This document shows positions 27,045 to 36,821 of a stretch of 64,000 nucleotides of DNA, one piece after another. Numbering within the stretch: position 1 is the stretch's first letter; the number at the start of each line of letters is the position of its first letter. This DNA comes from Chloroflexota bacterium (GTDB lineage Bacteria; Chloroflexota; Anaerolineae; Aggregatilineales; J027). The stretch is taken from NCBI GenBank assembly GCA_024434115.1, contig QMIT01000004.1, positions 419,456 through 483,455 of the forward strand, written 5' to 3'. The translations under genes and the position numbers were made by a program. The notes beneath the pieces were generated by a model that was not told where the DNA came from, ran no database searches, and was given only the letters and a program-made list of their open reading frames with translations.

Positions 27045-29357
27045 CTAGGGCCAGAGTTGCCACCACCAATCCAGCAAACTTTGGAAACCAAATGTTTTAC
27101 CAAAACGCTGAACGGGCAGTCCCGATGTGGGGGGCGGAGTCATGGCGGATTCTAGGGCATCAATGGTGGCCTGATAGTCACCTGCGACTTGCGTCATCGC
27201 TTGGGCATTATAGGTCGCCATAAATTCGACGGCAAAGGTCGCGGTTGCGGCGCTTTGGGTGTGTTCAGCTTCAATATTGATCGCTTGGGCGGTAGCCGTT
27301 GCCATTAGCCCATTATAGTCGGCGGCATAAGTCGCTTGGGCATTCGCCTGTTCGTTAGCCTGCGCGGTTGCCGTCTGATAAATCGAATCCAGCAGTACCG
27401 TATTGCCCATATTTTCTTCAATCAAATTGCTGTTACGGGTCGCCAGTTGGTTGGCTCGAAATGCGCTTTCCGTGCCAAGTGAAACGATCCGCCCGATTTG
27501 TTGATTCAACTCAGCAAGGGCCGTCGCGTTTCCCTGATTGATAATCACTTGAGTCCCCGTCGCATCCCGGTCAGCACCGCTCAAGGGGGTCGCTGTCGGG
27601 TCAAGGCCGATACCTAACCGTGGCCCACCAATCAACCCCAACAAGACCAATATACCCGCCGCACCAACCCCTGCCGTCCCAATTGCCAAACGGCGATAAG
27701 TTCGACTCATCTGGTTTTTTCGGCGTAGTTCTAGTGTATCTTCGTCTGGCTCGCCAGTCTCAATGGTTTCCAATGCGTCGGCGGTATCTTCCATTTCGAT
27801 GGGTGGGACAACAATCGGGACGCGGCCCGTCGCCCGTTCACCCTCTAGCCATGTATTGACCATCACCAATTCTGTCCAATTGCTGGCCGTCAGATCATCG
27901 CCCGGCCTATGCAGTGCCCGCACCTGATAGATGCTGGGACGTTGTTTGGCGGGTTCAAAAAAGTTGCGGCCTTCAATCGTATGAATTTTCTGATTCTTGT
28001 TATTTTCTCCCGACTGCTGCCGCACCTCATATACCTGTGCCCCTCGGACGGGTGTCCATACAATACGCGCAAGGGTCACACTTTCAAAATAGGGCACAGG
28101 CAGACGTTTAGGCGCTTGGACAGCATTGCTCCATTGGGATGGACTGCGCGGTGCAAATACACTGTTTGCGCTCCGTACCCGGAAATACCAACCCGATGGC
28201 TGAATATCTTCCGTTTCAAAAGTGGTATCTGTGCCACGATAGAACGCCATCGTTTGGGCAGTATCAAATTCGGAGTCCGGCGAGGCTTCGACCTCATAGA
28301 GATTGGCTTGGTTGACCTTTGACCATGTGACGACGAAGCCGGTCTGCCCCCATTCAATCGGCTGCAAGATCGGTGGCACTAACTGAATCGGGGTAATCAT
28401 AATCGGGTTGCTGGGCTTACCGGGCATATTTTGGCTGTAGGGCACCACGCGATAATACGTCTCGCCAACGGACGGTGGTTGCACGGTATGAACACGTTGG
28501 CGAGCATCGGTCATATCCGCGACAATCACTACCTCATCAAACGTGGGCGATGACGATTGTTCGATGCGATAACCTGTTGCACGGGGGCTGTTCGTCCAAG
28601 ACAAAACGGCTTGCGAGAAATTTTCCCAACGATATTGCAGCGTCACATCGCCGGGGTCAGGATTCACTCGATAGAGCCGTATATCCATCAATACCGCTGG
28701 CAAAGTCTGGGTATGGGCTTCTGCAACCCGCTGCAATGCCGCATTGCCCACAAACGGAAGTTCATCAATTAAGGGGCGCAGTGGACTGGAAAAAATGAGC
28801 AGGCGTTCAACATAATGAATCGAAAAAACTTGCGCGTGCGGGCGAATGCGATCTGGTGAAACCCCATTGGCAGGCGACCACCCCTCTCCCGGAAACAAGC
28901 CCTCATCAAGCGACAGGGGGGTACGCCGATGATTCAACACGCGCAGACCAGATGTCCCCAACCAACTAAGCCAAATCCGCCCTTCTGGAATTTCACGAGT
29001 CAGCGCCCCGATAATCATGGCATGGGTGCTGTCACCCTTGCCAATGGAACGCGCCTCATGTTGCAGATAGGTATAAAAAGATTCGGAAAATTCTCCAGCA
29101 TCGGCGTTTTTCTGGGGAAAACTATGCCACAACCATTCAACGGTTTGCTCGGTTAAGGCAACCGCTTCTACTCCCTGCCCAAACGCAAAAACGAGTTGTT
29201 TTTCGTCGTAACGCACCCGCAGTTGAGCCGACAAATCATCAGGTTTGCTACTGTAGAGGAGCGTTCGCAATCGCCCATGCTGAATCTCGTACTGCTTAAC
29301 GGGTTCGCCGGAAGGGTTTAGAATGACATCCGAAAAGAGAGTTGATTGGTCGGTCAT
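27045..29357 (-). CDS. Membrane protein with fibronectin-like repeats and Ala/Thr/Gln tail
   Basis: A 770-residue protein; ATG 29357 is preferred because AGGAAA lies about 10 nt upstream. N-terminal domain (1-220) has a PP2C-phosphatase-like flavour (VFAFGQGVEAVALTEQTVEW, LTREIPEGRIWLSWLGTSGLR), but I see no complete metal motif. Residues about 235-510 contain three fibronectin III-like units (QAVLSWTNSPRATGYRIEQS, FVVTWSKVNQANLYEVEAS, RIVWTPVRGAQVYEV). A membrane helix lies at about 570-590, and then an outside tail rich in TATAQAN-type repeats. The role is unknown; possibly it senses or displays at the cell surface. Confidence 0.65.
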   Translation of the reverse strand: MTDQSTLFSDVILNPSGEPVKQYEIQHGRLRTLLYSSKPDDLSAQLRVRYDEKQLVFAFGQGVEAVALTEQTVEWLWHSFPQKNADAGEFSESFYTYLQHEARSIGKGDSTHAMIIGALTREIPEGRIWLSWLGTSGLRVLNHRRTPLSLDEGLFPGEGWSPANGVSPDRIRPHAQVFSIHYVERLLIFSSPLRPLIDELPFVGNAALQRVAEAHTQTLPAVLMDIRLYRVNPDPGDVTLQYRWENFSQAVLSWTNSPRATGYRIEQSSSPTFDEVVIVADMTDARQRVHTVQPPSVGETYYRVVPYSQNMPGKPSNPIMITPIQLVPPILQPIEWGQTGFVVTWSKVNQANLYEVEASPDSEFDTAQTMAFYRGTDTTFETEDIQPSGWYFRVRSANSVFAPRSPSQWSNAVQAPKRLPVPYFESVTLARIVWTPVRGAQVYEVRQQSGENNKNQKIHTIEGRNFFEPAKQRPSIYQVRALHRPGDDLTASNWTELVMVNTWLEGERATGRVPIVVPPIEMEDTADALETIETGEPDEDTLELRRKNQMSRTYRRLAIGTAGVGAAGILVLLGLIGGPRLGIGLDPTATPLSGADRDATGTQVIINQGNATALAELNQQIGRIVSLGTESAFRANQLATRNSNLIEENMGNTVLLDSIYQTATAQANEQANAQATYAADYNGLMATATAQAINIEAEHTQSAATATFAVEFMATYNAQAMTQVAGDYQATIDALESAMTPPPTSGLPVQRFGKTFGFQSLLDWWWQLWP

Positions 29358-29589
29358 GAAGTGCAATTTTCCTAATAAGGGCGTTTTCTTGAGATTATGC
29401 CGATATAAGAAGGCTACCCAACAATAATAAACTGATTATAACCTAGTAGAAAAAATGGAGAAAGGAAGCCGAGCAATACGAATTTTAACAATTTCCACAA
29501 CACAAATTCCATTAAAACTGCTATAGTGTTAGGGGATGTCAGAAAATCCTGTAAAAACCGTTAAGGTCATTACCTATCAATAAGGAGAC

Positions 29590-30831
29590 ATGATGGCTAA
29601 ATTAAGCCGTATATTGTTGATACTTTTCGTTATAACGGTCATGATTGGAACCTCTGCCAAGATCAGTCGTGCGCAAGACGACGGTGACGCCGATACCTTG
29701 ACCCGCTATGCTGAAGAACTATATGTCAATATTAACCAGGGACTCATCGCCCTAGAAGAACGTCCCCTCCAACGCAATGAAACGCTGGATGCCATAGCCC
29801 AAGTCATTGCCGATGAATTAGAGGCAACCGGGTCATATACCTCGGTGCCACCTGTCCTTGCCGATGATCTCGGCTATCCGCGTTGGCCGGATAATGGTCA
29901 GCGGGTCATCAGCCTGCCCTATAATGGCATTGGCATCCAAACCCCCGCCGAAGCCGCTGATTATTGGGCCGAAGCGATTGCCGAAACACTGGCCGAAAGC
30001 AAGTTTCGTGAAATCGGCATCGGGGTCGCCAACTATGTGGCACAGGCTGGCGGCACCGTGCAAACGGCCTATGCAATCGTATTGGGCGCTCAACCCAACG
30101 TGATCCCAGTCGTCGTCAATGATGGTGCAGCAAAGGTCTACAGCCAAGAAGTTGAGTTGTATGTCCATAACGAACTGACCCTCTCCTATGAAACCGATGC
30201 GACTGTTTTGCAGCGGGCCAATGAGGTACGGTTTGCCAACAGTGAAGCCGAATTGGAACAGGCGGCATGGCAGCTTTGGGATGATCTAAACTATGCCGTG
30301 CCGTGGCAACTTACTGAAGGCTTGGGGGCAAAAGAAGTTTGGGTAGAGCTGCGCGACACCAAAGGTGTGACCATAAAAGCAGTGGCAAATGTGGAGGTTG
30401 CTGATCCTGCCACCTCACCGGACGCCGCTACCTTGCCTGCCCCCTCACCCATCACCCTTGTGATGACATACGGCGGCGACACCTTCACGCTCCAAATTGA
30501 ATCTGACCGACCCACCGTTAAGCTACAAGAGGTCTACTTCACATGGTTTGACGATACCCGCGCCTATGAGCTGGAGAATGCCGACAATCTGGCGGAAGTT
30601 AACCTTGCGGAGTTCCCAACCAGCGATTGTATCCAGATTCGGGTACGCAGCCAGCAAAGCCCTATCGCCATTCCCGGCTGTGCCACAATTTACCTTGAAG
30701 CCAATGAGTTTACCGAGGCCACACAGGTCTTTTGGGGAACTGAATTTGAAACCTTCACTGTGCTGGATGGCCCACGTGATCTAGGATTCTGCGAGTCCGA
30801 TGCTGGACGTTGTGAAATCCGGCTACGTTAA
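29590..30831 (+). CDS. Secreted CAP/SCP-like domain protein
   Basis: A 413-residue exported protein with a signal peptide (1-28, cleaved near SRAQ). AAGGAGA precedes ATG ATG (29590/29593; the second fits spacing better). Residues 38-165 resemble a CAP (SCP/PR1) domain as found in many bacterial secreted proteins (EELYVNINQGLIALEERPLQRNETLDAIAQ, KFREIGIGVANYV). The rest has beta-rich segments and paired Cys at the C-terminus (CIQIRVRSQ, IPGC, LGFCESDAGRCEIRLR). Function unknown. Confidence 0.7.
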   Translation: MMAKLSRILLILFVITVMIGTSAKISRAQDDGDADTLTRYAEELYVNINQGLIALEERPLQRNETLDAIAQVIADELEATGSYTSVPPVLADDLGYPRWPDNGQRVISLPYNGIGIQTPAEAADYWAEAIAETLAESKFREIGIGVANYVAQAGGTVQTAYAIVLGAQPNVIPVVVNDGAAKVYSQEVELYVHNELTLSYETDATVLQRANEVRFANSEAELEQAAWQLWDDLNYAVPWQLTEGLGAKEVWVELRDTKGVTIKAVANVEVADPATSPDAATLPAPSPITLVMTYGGDTFTLQIESDRPTVKLQEVYFTWFDDTRAYELENADNLAEVNLAEFPTSDCIQIRVRSQQSPIAIPGCATIYLEANEFTEATQVFWGTEFETFTVLDGPRDLGFCESDAGRCEIRLR

Positions 30832-30844
30832 GCGGAGATAATCA

Positions 30845-30883
30845 AGAGGGCGGCCCAATTTGTGGAACCGCCCCTTTTATTTT
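30845..30883. terminator. Terminator between converging genes
   Basis: GGGCGG (30848-30853) / CCGCCC (30868-30873), followed by CTTTTATTTTG on the plus strand. It ends just before the stop of the minus-strand gene. Confidence 0.75.
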
Positions 30884-30885
30884 GC

Positions 30886-32232
30886 CTATTGTCCAAACGG
30901 AGTGACTGTCGGGGGGAATTGATAGGCTTCTGTTGGGGGAATAAAGGGTTGGGGATTGTAACCGAGATAGGCTCGCCATTCGGGTTCCAATTCGGCCAAA
31001 CTCTTGCCTGTCACGGCAATGAGCGCCTCATCCATACGAGTGTTGCGGCTAATCAGGTTGAACCACTCCGCAATGCCTTCCATGCCATATTGCCCATAAA
31101 TCCACTGAATGAAGGATGCCCCCATCCAATAGCCCCGTGCATAGCAACCATTCGGGATATTGCCACGACCACTCGGCCCAGTCCCTTGCAAGGTGGGAAT
31201 ATCTTGACCCTCAGTATGGTTACGCAGGCCCGTCCCAGCGCGAACGGAATTAAGCGAGAACCACGTCGCGCCACCCTCAATAAACCACGTTGGGCCACCT
31301 ACATTTTTATCAAATTGATAGAGATGAGTGACTTCATGCGTAATCACTTCGGTCATATAGTTATAGAGCCATTCGGTGGTTTGTTCGGCGGGTGATGGGT
31401 CACGTGGGCACGATGAGATAAACCCTAGTTCTTGGAAACGCTGCACGGTCATGCCCAGATCGCTACTGGTGAATCCGGCCCGCCGACTGTTCCCTACTGC
31501 GCCCGCGTTTGAAAATTCGCCAAAGGTATCCGCATCGGAAAACACCACGGCGATGGGCCTAAAACTAAGCGGTTCACCAAAACCCAACACCCAACGTTCT
31601 TGAACAGCAGCCATCCCATTCATTACGACTTGGGCAAAATCCTCACTCTGACCAAACCAATACAACTCCAGTTGGTCATTAGCGGCACGATACCAAACCC
31701 GTGTTGGGTCGCTGTAGACATAGTTCTGTGGGGTTGTCTCAACTGAGTTACCTGCCAAATCAATCGCCCGCCAGAAAAAGTCCATGCGCTGCCATGGGGG
31801 TTGATCGGAAGTGTCATATAACACCGCTACCCACTCATTTTCACCGTCACCACGTCCCGCCAGAACACGAGTGCCGGAGCCATGTGGATAACGAATGAAC
31901 AATGTGACCTGATCGAGTTCTTGTTCAGTTTCAATCGTGACGGTAAAAGTCGCGCCGTCGGGATAATGGGAAACGACACTGGTATCACCAAATATCACTT
32001 CCCCAACCGTCTCACCAGTGAACACTACTGGATCAGCATTACCCCCTACTTCCTCTACCGCAACGGCATCCACTTCAACACTCGGCGGGGTCATGGTTGG
32101 ATAATCCGTGCCCTGCAATCGAGGTGAGGCCAGCACTGGAAAAGCATAACTGACCAACAGCGTCACAATCAGCAGCAAAACGGCAGTTCCAGACAAGCCT
32201 ATTGCCCAAATACGGACTTGTTTATTTGCCAT
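30886..32232 (-). CDS. Exported gluzincin-type metalloprotease-like protein
   Basis: A 448-residue protein; ATG 32232 has AGAGGA at good spacing. An N-terminal membrane helix or signal (about 8-31) is followed by a beta-rich domain and then a zinc-protease-like domain. The zinc-protease line is HEVTHLYQ (HExxH) followed about 20 residues later by FIEGGATWF, which supplies a third Glu ligand, as in M1/MA-clan peptidases. Substrate unknown. It acts outside the cytoplasmic membrane. Confidence 0.82.
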   Translation of the reverse strand: MANKQVRIWAIGLSGTAVLLLIVTLLVSYAFPVLASPRLQGTDYPTMTPPSVEVDAVAVEEVGGNADPVVFTGETVGEVIFGDTSVVSHYPDGATFTVTIETEQELDQVTLFIRYPHGSGTRVLAGRGDGENEWVAVLYDTSDQPPWQRMDFFWRAIDLAGNSVETTPQNYVYSDPTRVWYRAANDQLELYWFGQSEDFAQVVMNGMAAVQERWVLGFGEPLSFRPIAVVFSDADTFGEFSNAGAVGNSRRAGFTSSDLGMTVQRFQELGFISSCPRDPSPAEQTTEWLYNYMTEVITHEVTHLYQFDKNVGGPTWFIEGGATWFSLNSVRAGTGLRNHTEGQDIPTLQGTGPSGRGNIPNGCYARGYWMGASFIQWIYGQYGMEGIAEWFNLISRNTRMDEALIAVTGKSLAELEPEWRAYLGYNPQPFIPPTEAYQFPPTVTPFGQ

Positions 32233-32289
32233 CAAAAATCCTCTAAATGACACATGCTTCCATACACAAGGTTCTAACCCTTAGATTAA

Positions 32290-32325
32290 AACAGAACAGG
32301 CCATCGTGATTTAACGACAGCCTGC
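32290..32325 (-). terminator. Likely terminator of rpmJ
   Basis: Interrupted hairpin: CAGGC (32297-32301) / GCCTG (32319-32323) enclosing TCGT/ACGA. On the minus strand it runs into TTCTGTTTTAATC. Confidence 0.5.
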
Positions 32326-32365
32326 TATCTGCTTAGGAATCGCCAGATACCACATATCTGGCCGT

Positions 32366-32482
32366 TTAGCCTTGACGCTGTTTGTGCTTGGGGTTGGTGG
32401 AGCAAATAACGAACAGCACACCCTTGCGCCGCACGAATTTGCAATTGGCACACATCAAGCGCACTGAAGAACGTACTTTCAT
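32366..32482 (-). CDS. rpmJ: 50S ribosomal protein L36
   Basis: A 38-residue gene on the minus strand, ATG 32482 to TAA 32366. The protein starts [20 protein letters not shown] and ends NPKHKQRQG. The zinc-ribbon CxxC...C....H of L36 is present (CANC, then CSTNPKH), so this is the zinc-binding form. The length is normal. It lies alone between the metalloprotease-like gene and the carbonic anhydrase, not beside infA/rpsM as in many bacteria. Confidence 0.95.
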   Translation of the reverse strand: MKVRSSVRLMCANCKFVRRKGVLFVICSTNPKHKQRQG

Positions 32483-32544
32483 GATGGTAAAAACCTTTCC
32501 GAAAAATTCAACCCCGCCATTATAACAGGCAGGTCATGGCTTGC

Positions 32545-33165
32545 CTATGCCGAGAATTTTGCTGCTGGCTCTGGCAAAAGCTCAAAATGTCCGGTGGGTT
32601 CATCAAGGGCAAGAATCTGACCCGTCTCCAATTCAAATATCCAACCATGCACCCGCAGTTGTCCGGTGATTTCTTTCTGGTTCAAAATTTGAATTTCACG
32701 CAGCCCTTTCAGGCTTTGGACAACCGATTTTTCAAGGATGGCCCGGTCACGCGCGGCATGGGAGTCAAGGTCAGCTTTGATGAGATCATTCATACCAATC
32801 CAGCGTGCCAGATTGGGCAACTGCGCTGCGTCTACCCCCGCCGCCAACGTATTTAGCATGACACAATCGGTATGACCACACACCACCACCTCTCGAATCG
32901 AGGGCATCCGGCTGAGGGTCAATTCAATCCCAGCAGCGATGGCAAAATCAGTCTCGCCCTGCCCCGGTACCAAGCCACCCGGTACGCGCACCGCCATCAT
33001 TTCCCCCGGTGTAATGCCGAGGATAAGTTCAGGAATGACCCGGCTGTCGAAACATCCGATAAATAAAATGGTCGGGCTAGGCCGTTGGCTACCTGTCCCA
33101 AGTTGATTTTGATACTTGGAACGATAGGCACGTGAGGATGCTTCATACCCTGCAAAATCGTCCAT
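32545..33165 (-). CDS. Beta-class carbonic anhydrase
   Basis: A 206-residue zinc enzyme that interconverts CO2 and bicarbonate. Zinc ligands Cys38, His98 and Cys101 lie in CFDSR and CGHTDC, and the Asp40/Arg42 dyad is present. The GITPGEMMAVRVPGGLVP segment is typical. The length is normal for the beta class. ATG 33165 follows GAAAGGTG. It is probably cytoplasmic. It is divergent from the lipoprotein gene, with a 63-bp shared promoter region. Confidence 0.93.
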   Translation of the reverse strand: MDDFAGYEASSRAYRSKYQNQLGTGSQRPSPTILFIGCFDSRVIPELILGITPGEMMAVRVPGGLVPGQGETDFAIAAGIELTLSRMPSIREVVVCGHTDCVMLNTLAAGVDAAQLPNLARWIGMNDLIKADLDSHAARDRAILEKSVVQSLKGLREIQILNQKEITGQLRVHGWIFELETGQILALDEPTGHFELLPEPAAKFSA

Positions 33166-33228
33166 GCAATTTCACCTTTCGTATATGATGCTTGCGGGAA
33201 AACTTGATGTTTTTGTATACTTCTCGTT

Positions 33229-33720
33229 ATGAAAAAACAATTCCTGCCCACCCTTTTATTTATCGCCATTCTGCTTGCAATCAGCCTTTCGGCCTGCCAA
33301 GATGATGTACCCGAACCAGAAAAACCAAAAGGTGATCCTGCCCAAGCAGCCGAAGATTTTATTGCGGCCCTTTTCAGTGGCGATGCTACTGCTGTGCGTG
33401 AGCTTTCAAGCGATCAAACCCGTCTATCCTTCCTCGATACTGCAACGGCTTATGCCAACGCCAATGCCGAAATTGACTTGAGCCAAACCAAATTTGAGGT
33501 CATTGCCGAACAAGCCGTTGATCGTCGCACCATTCGCATGTCCGGCATTTGGGTCATCACCGCCGACACCGCCGATGGACAGCGGGCCACACAAGTACAT
33601 GACACCAACCTAGAACCCGCTGTTCTTTTGGGTTTGTGGTTCAAAGGCGGTAAATGGCGTGTAGACGGCATGAAAGCGGAAGAAAGCCAGAATTTGCCAA
33701 CCCTTACACCGACATCTTAA
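33229..33720 (+). CDS. Small lipoprotein of unknown function
   Basis: A 163-residue protein with a lipoprotein signal peptide (lipobox LSAC, Cys near residue 24). A 110-residue domain follows that looks like an NTF2-like or DUF4878-type fold: AAEDFIAALFSGDATAVREL, then strands with WVITADTADGQ and LWFKGGKWRVDGM. It is membrane-anchored outside. Role unknown. Confidence 0.7.
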   Translation: MKKQFLPTLLFIAILLAISLSACQDDVPEPEKPKGDPAQAAEDFIAALFSGDATAVRELSSDQTRLSFLDTATAYANANAEIDLSQTKFEVIAEQAVDRRTIRMSGIWVITADTADGQRATQVHDTNLEPAVLLGLWFKGGKWRVDGMKAEESQNLPTLTPTS

Positions 33721-33865
33721 CCCACACCTTCTATTTTTTCAACAATTATTCAACAAATTCCTAAGAGGGTCATGAGGAATTTTTTTCTTATTATCCCTAT
33801 ACGGATGAATCCCTGACCTATCCAAAACATATTTTCAACTAAAGACGGCTTCTAGCTTTTTTCGT

Positions 33866-33893
33866 TTGACATCCCCCCCACAAGGCATACAAT
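33866..33893 (+). promoter_or_regulatory. Strong sigma-70 promoter of the peptide export/modification operon
   Basis: TTGACA (33866-33871), 16-nt spacer containing a C8 run, TACAAT (33888-33893). The leader to ATG 33939 would be about 40 nt. No other promoter of this quality is visible until after 42.4 kb, so the four genes to 42451 are likely one transcript. Confidence 0.75.
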
Positions 33894-33938
33894 CAATGGT
33901 AGTACCCCATTTTGCTATACACAGCAGGATTTAGTGCG

Positions 33939-34547
33939 ATGCAAAACGTCCAGAATAGACTCTTCCGCAAAGTTGCGCTTGATCGGCTCTCCTCGCCCGA
34001 ACAGCTTGACCAGTTGATGAAAATCACTTCTCCCCGCGCATGGCTGGCACTGATTGCGATTGCGGTTTTGCTGGTGGCAGGCGCGTTATGGGCCATCTTT
34101 GGCAGCATTCCCGAAGAAACCGAGGGGAACGGGGTTCTGGTGAACAACCCTGCGAACGATGGGCTAGAAGCGGTTATCTATGTTCCCTTAGATGAAGGCG
34201 CACAACTCCGCCCCGGTATGGAGGTCGAAGTTGAAGTTTCGACGGTCAAAACGGAGACCTATGGCTACGTCAAGGCAGTAGTCCGCGAAGTGGGGGATGT
34301 GCCAGTCACCCGCCAGCAGGTATTGGATACGGTTGGGAACGACGAGATTGCCAATTCAACATTACCATCCGGCCCGGTTCTTGAGGTGCGGTTGGAACTC
34401 AAACCTAGTGACAATACCGAGAGCGGTTTTGAGTGGACTTCTCAGGATGGCCCACCACGCAAACTGACGGTTGGCACACCCATTGCCGCCATTATCACGG
34501 TCAGCGAAGACCGCCCGATTAGCCGCGTCTTTCCGGTCTTTGAATAG
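33939..34547 (+). CDS. NHLM-type HlyD-like secretion adaptor, very short
   Basis: A 202-residue membrane-fusion protein; ATG 33939 has AGGAT upstream (a TTG at 33912 is less likely). One membrane helix (about 36-57), then a beta-barrel segment (VIYVPLDEGAQLRPGMEVEVEV; TYGYVKAVVREVGDVPVT). The start MQNVQNRLFRKVALDRLSSPEQLDQLM matches adaptors of NHLM bacteriocin systems. From memory of the family these are around twice as long. Here the coiled-coil hairpin and lipoyl parts between the helix and the barrel are missing. It probably links the ABC exporter to the cell exterior of a monoderm-like or simple envelope. Confidence 0.85.
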   Translation: MQNVQNRLFRKVALDRLSSPEQLDQLMKITSPRAWLALIAIAVLLVAGALWAIFGSIPEETEGNGVLVNNPANDGLEAVIYVPLDEGAQLRPGMEVEVEVSTVKTETYGYVKAVVREVGDVPVTRQQVLDTVGNDEIANSTLPSGPVLEVRLELKPSDNTESGFEWTSQDGPPRKLTVGTPIAAIITVSEDRPISRVFPVFE

Positions 34548-34560
34548 GGTATAGAATATT

Positions 34561-36813
34561 ATGACCCAAGCTGAAAACATCCAAAAGCCCATCGCCAAAG
34601 AGAAGGTTAGCAAACGTGCCCGCACTCCTACCCTGCTGCAAATGGAAGCCGTCGAATGCGGGGCGGCGGCGTTAGGGATTGTCCTGCGCTACTATGGGCG
34701 TTATGTGCCGCTAGAGGAACTGCGCGTTGAATGTGGTGTCTCACGGGATGGCAGCAAAGCCAGCAATATGCTCAAGGCCGCCCGCAAATATGGGTTGGAA
34801 TGCCGTGCCATCAAACGTGAACCGGAAGGACTCAAATCCCTTAAATTTCCGATTATTGTCTTTTGGAACTTTAATCATTTTTTGGTCGTGGAAGGCTTTG
34901 GCAAAAAGGTCGTCTATCTAAATGACCCTGCGATTGGCCCGCGCACCGTTTCCCATGAAGAATTCGATCAAGGCTTCACTGGGGTAGCCCTGCTGTTTGA
35001 ACCCGGCTCCAATTTTCAAGAGGGCGGCGATAAACCCAGCCTCATCACAGCGCTTAAGAGTCGGCTACAGGGGTCGGAAATCGCATTGGTATTTGTGGTT
35101 ATCACCAGTCTTTTTTTGGTCATACCGGGGTTCATCATCCCCACTTTTTCACGCATTTTTATTGATGACATCCTCATTGGTCAGCAGGAATGGATCACGG
35201 CTCTGCTCATCGGCATGGCCCTCACCGCCGTGCTACGTGCCATATTGACGTGGTTTCAGCAGTTGTATTTGTTACGGATGGAAACCAAACTTGCCCTCAG
35301 CAGCAGCAGCCGATTTTTCTGGCATGTTCTCCGCCTGCCCATTGAATTTTTTGCACAACGCTACGGGGCGGAAATTGGCTCACGGGTGGCGATTAATGAC
35401 CGGGTGGCCCAACTACTCTCCGGCGAACTCGCCACCACCATGATTAGCACAGTCTTGGTGATTTTCTATGCCGTCTTGATGTTTCAATATGATATTTTGC
35501 TGACCCTCATTGGCATTGTGATCGCCGCCCTCAATATTTTGGGCCTGCGTTATGTTTCCCGTCGCCGGATTGATGCCAATCAGCGGGTATTACAAGAGCG
35601 CGGCAAGATGCTCGGCACGGCCACCAGCGGCCTGCAAATTATCGAGACCCTCAAAGCAACTGGGGCGGAATCCGATTTTTTTGCGCGTTGGGCCGGGTAT
35701 CAAGCCAAAACCTTAAACGCTGACCAAGAACTAGGTCTCTCCTCCCAATTGTTGAGTGTGCTGCCGCCCCTACTGGGTGCAATCAACACTGCCGCGATTC
35801 TGGTGTTGGGGGGGCTGAGGGTCATTGAAGGTGAGATGACCGTCGGTATGCTGGTGGCCTTTCAAAGTTTGATGGGGAGTTTCCTCAGCCCGGTCAATCA
35901 ATTGGTGAATCTGGGGGGACGGCTGCAAGAGGTCACAGGGGATATGGGGCGGCTGGATGATGTGCTGCGTTATCACCCCGACCCGCAGGTTGACCGGGAT
36001 ATTCCGATGAATGGCGAAAACGGTAATGAAGCCCAAGTCAAATTGGAGGGATATGTCGAACTCAAAAATGTGACTTTTGGTTACAGCCGCCTTGAAGCCC
36101 CCCTCATTCAAGATTTCAACCTCAAATTAAAACCGGGCCAGCGCATCGCCTTGGTCGGTGGTTCTGGCAGTGGCAAATCTACCCTCTCAAAATTAGTGGT
36201 GGGTCTTTATGAGCCGTGGGATGGCGAAATCTTGTTTGATGGCAAACCGCGCCAAGACATCCCCCGCAGTATCATGAACAATTCGGTAGCAATGGTGGAT
36301 CAAGATATTTTCATGTTTGAAGGCAGCATCCGCGACAATCTAACTCTGTGGGACGCCACCATCCCACGCACCGATATTTATCAAGCCGCCAAAGATGCCG
36401 CAATTCATAACGACATTGTGACCCGTCCCGGTGGATACGACCATATCATCGAGGAAGATGGCCGCAACTTTAGCGGAGGTCAGCGCCAGCGATTGGAAAT
36501 TGCCCGCGCATTGGTCGGCAACCCGACTGTTTTGGTCTTGGATGAAGCTACCAGCGCCCTTGACCCCGTAACCGAACTGATGATTGATGATAATCTGCGA
36601 CGGCGGGGCTGTACTTGCTTGATTGTAGCCCATCGCATCAGCACCATCCGTGATTGTGATGAAATCATCGTGTTGGAAAAAGGCAAGGTCGTGCAGCGCG
36701 GCACCCATGATGAGATGGTCAAACAAGAAGGGCCATATACTACCCTGATTGGTGCGGAAGCCCCAGAAAAGAAAAAACGCACCGCTAAGTCCTTATTGGA
36801 TAAACTGGTTTAA
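34561..36813 (+). CDS. Peptidase-containing ABC exporter (NHLM type 1)
   Basis: A 750-residue exporter that removes leader peptides after a double-Gly and exports the core. N-terminal C39 peptidase (about 20-150) with Cys33 (VECGAAALG), His106 ([10 protein letters not shown]) and Asp122 (LNDP). Six membrane helices (about 165-440). ATPase with [24 protein letters not shown] and [12 protein letters not shown]. All catalytic residues are present. It starts 13 nt after the adaptor and ends 8 nt before the second ABC gene. The likely substrates are the GG-leader peptides at 47619 and 48138. Confidence 0.95.
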   Translation: MTQAENIQKPIAKEKVSKRARTPTLLQMEAVECGAAALGIVLRYYGRYVPLEELRVECGVSRDGSKASNMLKAARKYGLECRAIKREPEGLKSLKFPIIVFWNFNHFLVVEGFGKKVVYLNDPAIGPRTVSHEEFDQGFTGVALLFEPGSNFQEGGDKPSLITALKSRLQGSEIALVFVVITSLFLVIPGFIIPTFSRIFIDDILIGQQEWITALLIGMALTAVLRAILTWFQQLYLLRMETKLALSSSSRFFWHVLRLPIEFFAQRYGAEIGSRVAINDRVAQLLSGELATTMISTVLVIFYAVLMFQYDILLTLIGIVIAALNILGLRYVSRRRIDANQRVLQERGKMLGTATSGLQIIETLKATGAESDFFARWAGYQAKTLNADQELGLSSQLLSVLPPLLGAINTAAILVLGGLRVIEGEMTVGMLVAFQSLMGSFLSPVNQLVNLGGRLQEVTGDMGRLDDVLRYHPDPQVDRDIPMNGENGNEAQVKLEGYVELKNVTFGYSRLEAPLIQDFNLKLKPGQRIALVGGSGSGKSTLSKLVVGLYEPWDGEILFDGKPRQDIPRSIMNNSVAMVDQDIFMFEGSIRDNLTLWDATIPRTDIYQAAKDAAIHNDIVTRPGGYDHIIEEDGRNFSGGQRQRLEIARALVGNPTVLVLDEATSALDPVTELMIDDNLRRRGCTCLIVAHRISTIRDCDEIIVLEKGKVVQRGTHDEMVKQEGPYTTLIGAEAPEKKKRTAKSLLDKLV

Positions 36814-36821
36814 GTGGAAAT

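Noticed and set aside
33772..33783. ATGAGGAATTTT upstream of the export operon as another copy of the precursor-promoter box
   Set aside because: No -10 element lies 43-44 nt downstream; the operon has a separate consensus promoter at 33866-33893.
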